Of a stretch of 11,127 nucleotides of DNA, positions 7,598 through 11,127 are shown piece by piece. Origin of the DNA: Deltaproteobacteria bacterium. Lineage in GTDB: Bacteria > Myxococcota > Myxococcia > Myxococcales > 40CM-4-68-19. Every line of letters begins with the position of its first letter. The first letter of the stretch is position 1. The notes beneath the pieces are model-generated. The model did not search any database. It saw only the letters and a program-made list of their open reading frames with translations, and had not been told where the DNA came from. The position numbers were made by a program, and so were the translations under genes. The DNA lies in assembly GCA_005879505.1 (NCBI GenBank), contig VBKQ01000099.1, positions 1 through 11,127 on the forward strand, in the 5' to 3' direction.

Positions 7598-9046
7598 ATG
7601 CGACGACTGCCGATCCTTGCCCTGCTCTTTGCCGCGACCGCCGCCGGTCAGCCCGATGGCGCCATCATCACGCTCGGCGTCGGGCAGCAGAAAGTGATCC
7701 AGCCCGGCAACGTGGCCCGCGTCGCCATCGGCGAGCCGGAGATCGCCGACGTCAAGCAGATCGGCGGCGGGGGCGAGCTGCTGATCACCGGCGTGGGAGA
7801 GGGCCGCACCTCCCTGCTGATCTGGCGCACCAACGACTCGCGCCTCAGCTATCTGGTCGTGGTCCGCAGGCAGGACCCCAAGGATCTGATGAGCGAAGTG
7901 CGCGCGCTGCTGGGCGAGCGAGAGGGCATCCACGTCCGGGTGGTCGGCGACCGGGTGGTCATCGAAGGAGAGACGCTCACCGGCGACGACTACGAGCGCG
8001 TCCAACAGCTGACCCAGCTCTACCCGCAAGTGACGTCCTTCGTCCGCCCGAGCGGGAACGCGCGGAGGGCCGCCGCCGAAGCGCTGAACCGGGCCCTGCA
8101 GCGCCACGGCCTTCGCGGCGTATCCGCCGGCGTCCTCGGGAACACGCTGGTCCTCGAAGGCTCGGTGGAGTCGAAGGACGACCTGCGCAAGCTCGATCTG
8201 ATCGCGCGCTCCGCAGCGGAGAAGGCGGAAAACCTGGTCACCGTCGGCGCGAAGAAGATCATCCTGGTGGAGGTGGATTTCGTGGAGGCCAGCTCCGGCG
8301 GCACCAAGGCGGTCGGGATCAAACCGCCTGCCGCGCTGGTGTCCACCGGAGAAGGAGCGACGGCGACTGTCGCCATCATCCACCCCATCGCCGGCCTCGA
8401 TTCCGGGCAGACGCAGAAGTCGGCGAGCGTGAGCGTGAGCGCGTCCGCCGCGACGGACTTCTCGGCGGGCGCGCGCTTCGACAAGGGAGCCGTCCGGGTG
8501 CTGAGCCAGCCACGGCTCGTCTGCGCCAGCGGCGAGAAGGCGCAGTTCGCCGCGGGCGGCGAGATCCCCATCGTCATGGTCACGCAGAGCCAGTCCTCGG
8601 TGGAGTTCAAGAAGTTCGGCATCCTGCTCGACATCACGCCCACGGCCGACAGGAGCGGCAACATCGCGGCCGAGATCCATGCCGAAGTGAGCGACATCGA
8701 CCGGAGCATCGCCGTCCGCGCCAACGGCTTCGACATGCCGGGACTTCGCGTCCGGGAGGTGAAGACCAGCGTGACCGTCAAGGACGGGGAGACCATCGTC
8801 CTCAGCGGGCTGTTCAACTACAGCGAGGACAAGGAGGTCTCGAAAGTGCCTCTGCTCGGGCACATTCCCATCCTCGGCGAGCTGTTCAAGAGCCGCAGCT
8901 TCGTCGAGCGGAAGACCGAGCTCGCCATCTACGTGACTCCGCGCTTGATCTCGCCCGGGACGGAGAAGGCGAACGAGCTGCTCGACGGAGCGCGCAAGCT
9001 CTACAAGGACGCCGAGGACTCGGTGTCATTCTCGGTGTTTGATTAG
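7598..9046 (+). CDS. cpaC: Tad/Flp pilus secretin, CpaC/RcpA family
   Basis: The product is 482 residues, a usual length for CpaC/RcpA. A Sec signal peptide covers about residues 1-18 (MRRLPILALLFAATAAG). Residues 20-90 match the pilus-assembly secretin N-terminal domain (GVGQQKVIQPGNVARVAIG, ITGVGEGRTSLLIW). Two similar alpha/beta stretches at about 93-152 and 156-218 look like BON or N-domain modules. The secretin core spans about 222-452: VRVLSQPRLVCASGEKAQF near 300, GGEIPIV soon after, the LDITPTA strand, VKDGETIVLSGL and the diagnostic VPLLGHIPILGELFKS near 417. It would oligomerise into the outer-membrane gate through which the pilus passes. The start has only a weak GGCGAG upstream, but the signal peptide begins there. 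The CpaB/RcpC partner that normally precedes it is missing. No lipobox is seen, so assembly may need a separate pilotin. Confidence 0.93.
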   Translation: MRRLPILALLFAATAAGQPDGAIITLGVGQQKVIQPGNVARVAIGEPEIADVKQIGGGGELLITGVGEGRTSLLIWRTNDSRLSYLVVVRRQDPKDLMSEVRALLGEREGIHVRVVGDRVVIEGETLTGDDYERVQQLTQLYPQVTSFVRPSGNARRAAAEALNRALQRHGLRGVSAGVLGNTLVLEGSVESKDDLRKLDLIARSAAEKAENLVTVGAKKIILVEVDFVEASSGGTKAVGIKPPAALVSTGEGATATVAIIHPIAGLDSGQTQKSASVSVSASAATDFSAGARFDKGAVRVLSQPRLVCASGEKAQFAAGGEIPIVMVTQSQSSVEFKKFGILLDITPTADRSGNIAAEIHAEVSDIDRSIAVRANGFDMPGLRVREVKTSVTVKDGETIVLSGLFNYSEDKEVSKVPLLGHIPILGELFKSRSFVERKTELAIYVTPRLISPGTEKANELLDGARKLYKDAEDSVSFSVFD

Positions 9047-9051
9047 CTGCT

Positions 9052-9070
9052 CCCGCGCCGCAGGCGCGGG
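9052..9070 (+). terminator. GC-rich hairpin directly after the secretin stop codon
   Basis: CCCGCGCC (9052-9059), loop GCA, GGCGCGGG (9063-9070) is a perfect 8-bp stem starting 6 bases after the stop codon. It lacks a T-tract, so it may act as an attenuator or mRNA-stabilising hairpin rather than a strict intrinsic terminator. Confidence 0.4.
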
Positions 9071-9073
9071 TAT

Positions 9074-9093
9074 GCGGCTACGTAGTCGCTTTT
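9074..9093 (+). terminator. Second hairpin followed by four Ts after the secretin gene
   Basis: GCGGCTACGTAGTCGC (9074-9089) folds on itself with one G-U pair: a 6-bp stem around an ACGT loop, followed at once by TTTT (9090-9093). Together with the stronger hairpin just upstream this is a plausible weak intrinsic terminator or attenuator separating the secretin and ATPase genes. The short T-run keeps confidence low. Confidence 0.35.
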
Positions 9094-9104
9094 GGCCTGG
9101 CGCT

Positions 9105-9133
9105 TTGATCTGCGCCCCCTCTCTAAGTACTCT
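9105..9133 (+). promoter_or_regulatory. Possible sigma-70-like promoter for the FHA-CpaF gene
   Basis: TTGATC (9105-9110) and TACTCT (9128-9133) are separated by 17 bases and lie just after the hairpins and 22 bases before the ATG at 9156. They match the consensus at four and three of six positions respectively. The spacing and location are good but the -10 match is poor, so this is a guess supported mainly by the hairpins before it. Confidence 0.25.
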
Positions 9134-9155
9134 GTCCCCGCCGGGGGCTCCGACA

Positions 9156-10901
9156 ATGCCATTCAGCGTCATCCTCACCGAGAAGGGCGGAGCCACGCAG
9201 CGGCTGGACTTCGAGTGCGAAGAGATCACCATCGGGCGCGTCGACGAGAACGACATCTGCCTGCCCAAGGGGAACATCTCAAAGAAGCACACCAAGATCG
9301 TCGTGAAGGACGGAAAGATCATCGTCCTCGATCTGAAGTCGACCAACGGCACGTACGTGAACGGGAAGAAGCTCGCCGGACCTCAGGTCATCTCGCCCGA
9401 CGACAAGGTCTTCATCGGCGACTTCATCCTCAACGTCGAGCCCCCGGACCTCGGGCCCGGCGTGGAGCCGGTGTTGCAGGACGGCGACGAGGCCGCGGAG
9501 CAGCCGACGATGACGCCCTCGCGCCCGCGCTACGTGGGGACCGAGGCCACGCGGCGCGACGGTGATCCGCCGCCTCCGGTCGCCGCACCGCCTCCGCCGA
9601 AGGCCCCGGTGATCGGGCTGGCCGGCGACTACGCAGCGACGCTGCAACTCGCGCACGATCGGCTGATCGAAGCCCTCGATCTGCGCCGGCTCGATCTCGA
9701 GAGACTGGGATCCGACGAGCTGTGGAAGAAGACCGAGAGCACCGTCCGGCAGATCGTCACCCGCATGGATCAGACCGGCGAGCTGGATCCGCACCTCGAC
9801 CGCGAGGAGCTGGTGCAGGACGTGATCAACGAGGCCCTCGGCCTCGGCCCGCTCGAGACCTATCTCGCCGACGAGACCGTCAGCGAGATCATGGTGAACA
9901 GCCCGACCCAGGTCTACGTCGAGCGGGCCGGCCGGCTGGAGCGGGTGGAGAAGGCGTTCAGCTCGCCGCAAGCGGTGCTCGGCGTCCTCGAACGCATCGT
10001 CGCTCCGCTCGGCCGGCACATCGACGAATCGTCGCCGCTGGTCGACGCCCGCCTGCCCGACGGCAGCCGCGTCAACGCCATCATTCCGCCGCTGGCGTTG
10101 AAGGGCCCCTGCATCACCATCCGCAAGTTCAAGCGCGAGCTGCTCACCTCCGACGATCTGATCGGCTTCGGCGCGCTCACGCCGAAGATGGCTCAGTTCC
10201 TCGACACCTGCGTGAAGGTCCGGCGCAATCTCGTCATCTCGGGCGGTACGGGCTCCGGGAAGACCACCCTGCTCAACGTCTTGTCCGGCTACATCCCCGC
10301 GCAGGAACGGATCGTCACCATCGAGGACGCGGCCGAGCTGCAGCTTCCCCAGGAGCACTGGATCCAGCTCGAGGCGCGGCCGGCGAACATCGAGGGAAAG
10401 GGCCAGATCACCATTCGCGATCTCGTCCGCAACGCCCTGCGCATGCGGCCGGACCGGATCGTGGTGGGCGAGTGCCGCGGCGGCGAGGCGCTCGACATGC
10501 TGCAGGCGATGAACACCGGGCACGACGGCTCGCTCACCACCTTGCATGCGAACTCGACGCGCGATGCGCTGGCGAGGCTCGAGACGATGGTGCTGATGAG
10601 CGGAATGGAGCTGCCCATCCGGGCGATCCGCGACCAGATCGCCAACGCCGTCCACCTCGTCATCCAACAGACGCGCTTCGCGGACGGCTCCCGCAAGGTG
10701 ACGGCGATCAGCGAGATCTCCGGAATGGAGATGGACGTGCTCTCCATGCAGGACATCTTCGAATTCAGGCAGGAAGGCTTCGACGATCAAGGCGCCGTCG
10801 TCGGCCGATTCGTGCCCACCGGCTTCGTCCCCAGGTTCTACGACGACCTGCAGCGCCGCGGCATCCCCGTGGACATGGACGTCTTCCGCGAGGATGCTTG
10901 A
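9156..10901 (+). CDS. cpaF: Tad pilus assembly ATPase CpaF/TadA with N-terminal FHA domain
   Basis: The product is 581 residues, about 100-150 longer than a plain CpaF because of an added N-terminal FHA domain. The ATG at 9156 is used: FHA homology begins there, and the upstream in-frame extension runs through the hairpins. The FHA domain (about 1-95) keeps Gly27-Arg28, Ser42 and His45 (SKKH), and Asn64-Gly65 (STNGT). A Pro-rich linker spans about 129-152. The CpaF body starts near 155 and includes GLGPLETYLADETVSEIMVN, Walker A GGTGSGKTT at 363-371 (Lys369), EDAAELQLPQEHW, the Walker B-type RPDRIVVGE ending at Glu439, GHDGS at 455-459 and LHANS with His464. It is a hexameric cytoplasmic secretion ATPase powering Flp pilus extension and possibly retraction. 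It normally works with TadB/TadC platform proteins, which do not follow it here. The FHA could tie ATPase activity or recruitment to threonine phosphorylation. Confidence 0.95.
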   Translation: MPFSVILTEKGGATQRLDFECEEITIGRVDENDICLPKGNISKKHTKIVVKDGKIIVLDLKSTNGTYVNGKKLAGPQVISPDDKVFIGDFILNVEPPDLGPGVEPVLQDGDEAAEQPTMTPSRPRYVGTEATRRDGDPPPPVAAPPPPKAPVIGLAGDYAATLQLAHDRLIEALDLRRLDLERLGSDELWKKTESTVRQIVTRMDQTGELDPHLDREELVQDVINEALGLGPLETYLADETVSEIMVNSPTQVYVERAGRLERVEKAFSSPQAVLGVLERIVAPLGRHIDESSPLVDARLPDGSRVNAIIPPLALKGPCITIRKFKRELLTSDDLIGFGALTPKMAQFLDTCVKVRRNLVISGGTGSGKTTLLNVLSGYIPAQERIVTIEDAAELQLPQEHWIQLEARPANIEGKGQITIRDLVRNALRMRPDRIVVGECRGGEALDMLQAMNTGHDGSLTTLHANSTRDALARLETMVLMSGMELPIRAIRDQIANAVHLVIQQTRFADGSRKVTAISEISGMEMDVLSMQDIFEFRQEGFDDQGAVVGRFVPTGFVPRFYDDLQRRGIPVDMDVFREDA

Positions 10902-10991
10902 TCGGCAGCCGGTGATTCTCTCTGCGCTCCGCGCGCTCTGAGGTTGATCTGAGGCGCGGCCGCGGCCGCACGATGTTAAAACCCGACTCCG
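10902..10991 (+). other. Intergenic region before polA with a direct repeat and a GC palindrome
   Basis: The 90-base gap holds TCTGAGG twice (10937-10943 and 10948-10954), 11 bases apart, which is about one helical turn. Next comes a perfect 14-base palindrome GCGGCCGCGGCCGC (10956-10969). The A/T-rich patch TGTTAAAA sits at 10974-10981, just before the ATG. These could be a promoter region with an operator, or the palindrome could be a hairpin ending the cpaF transcript, but it has no T-run. No clear Shine-Dalgarno sequence precedes the next ATG. Confidence 0.35.
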
Positions 10992-11127
10992 ATGCCTTCG
11001 CTCTGGTTGGTGGACGGCTCCCACACCATCTTCCGCGCCTATCACGCCCTGCCCCATCTCTCCACGCGGCAGGGCGTGCCGACGAACGCCGTCTACGGCT
11101 TCACCACCATGCTGCTGCGGGCGATCC
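10992..11127 (+). CDS. polA: DNA polymerase I (5'-3' exonuclease domain), N-terminal part, cut by window edge
   Basis: The frame gives 45 residues to the window end. MPSLWLVDGSHTIFRAYHAL followed by PTNAVYGFTTMLL is the standard start of the PolA 5'-3' exonuclease domain (compare the LVDG...R.FHALP...G.PT.A.YGF pattern of the family). Asp8 in VDG corresponds to the first metal-binding aspartate. PolA removes RNA primers and fills gaps in replication and repair. Because only the exonuclease start is visible, a stand-alone 5'-3' exonuclease cannot be excluded. Its presence shows that the Tad gene set does not continue downstream on this strand. Confidence 0.85.
   Translation, partial: MPSLWLVDGSHTIFRAYHALPHLSTRQGVPTNAVYGFTTMLLRAI

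Noticed and set aside
8424..8452. Short GAGCGT tandem repeat inside the secretin gene
   Set aside because: It encodes an alternating Ser/Val/Ala beta strand of the secretin and is only about three units long, so it is explained by coding.
7558..9042. 494-codon + strand frame overlapping the secretin gene almost completely
   Set aside because: The other frame gives a textbook secretin; this one is Arg/Gly-rich without motifs.
9039..9155. Longer N-terminus for the FHA-CpaF protein
   Set aside because: The extension overlaps the secretin stop and reads through the two hairpins; FHA homology starts at the ATG at 9156.
9568..9612. Repetitive CCGCCT-like tract
   Set aside because: It encodes the Pro-rich linker between the FHA and ATPase domains and is not an independent repeat.
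9279..11057. Open frame of 592 codons on the - strand opposite cpaF and polA
   Set aside because: It lies opposite the unmistakable CpaF sequence and the polA start, and the product has no recognisable motif. It is a coding shadow.
1..11127. CRISPR arrays, insertion sequences, phage genes, tRNA or rRNA genes
   Set aside because: I looked for regular repeats, transposase or integrase motifs and tRNA-like cloverleaf sequences and found none; coding density by ordinary genes leaves almost no room.

Overview
The window is high-GC bacterial DNA with every recognisable gene on the + strand and almost no spare sequence; the longest gap between genes is about 110 bases. The two-subunit glycyl-tRNA synthetase (glyQ-glyS), the tandem disulfide-rich lipoproteins, the FHA-domain proteins and the Tad-type pilus genes together suggest a delta-proteobacterium of the Myxococcota type (Anaeromyxobacter or Myxococcus relatives). 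That is inference from gene content and composition, not from a marker-gene comparison.

Layout. (1) 1-2458: the 3' end of glyQ, then the complete glyS one base later. (2) 2494-6242: two lipoprotein genes, the second starting inside the stop codon of the first. Both look like beta-propeller (YVTN/YncE-like) surface or periplasmic proteins of unknown role. They follow glyS by 35 bases and could be co-transcribed with it. (3) 6344-10901: a Tad/Flp (type IVb) pilus gene set. It has a protein with an N-terminal ribbon-helix-helix-like segment and a C-terminal FHA domain, a TadV/CpaA-type prepilin peptidase, a CpaC/RcpA-type secretin, and a CpaF/TadA-type ATPase with its own N-terminal FHA domain. 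(4) From 10992: the first 45 codons of a DNA polymerase I-type 5'-3' exonuclease (polA), cut by the window edge.

How the genes would work together. The peptidase would trim prepilins at the inner membrane, the secretin would form the outer-membrane channel, and the ATPase would drive pilus assembly from the cytoplasm. The order (peptidase, secretin, ATPase) is that of canonical tad loci, but the usual CpaB/RcpC, CpaE/TadZ, the platform proteins TadB and TadC, and the pilins are missing here. The polA start closes the locus downstream, so those parts must lie elsewhere or be absent. The two FHA modules keep the phosphothreonine-binding signature residues, which suggests control by Ser/Thr protein kinases. 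The most interesting points are this reduced, FHA-decorated Tad set and the cysteine-paired lipoprotein pair. I saw no mobile element, CRISPR array, tRNA or rRNA.
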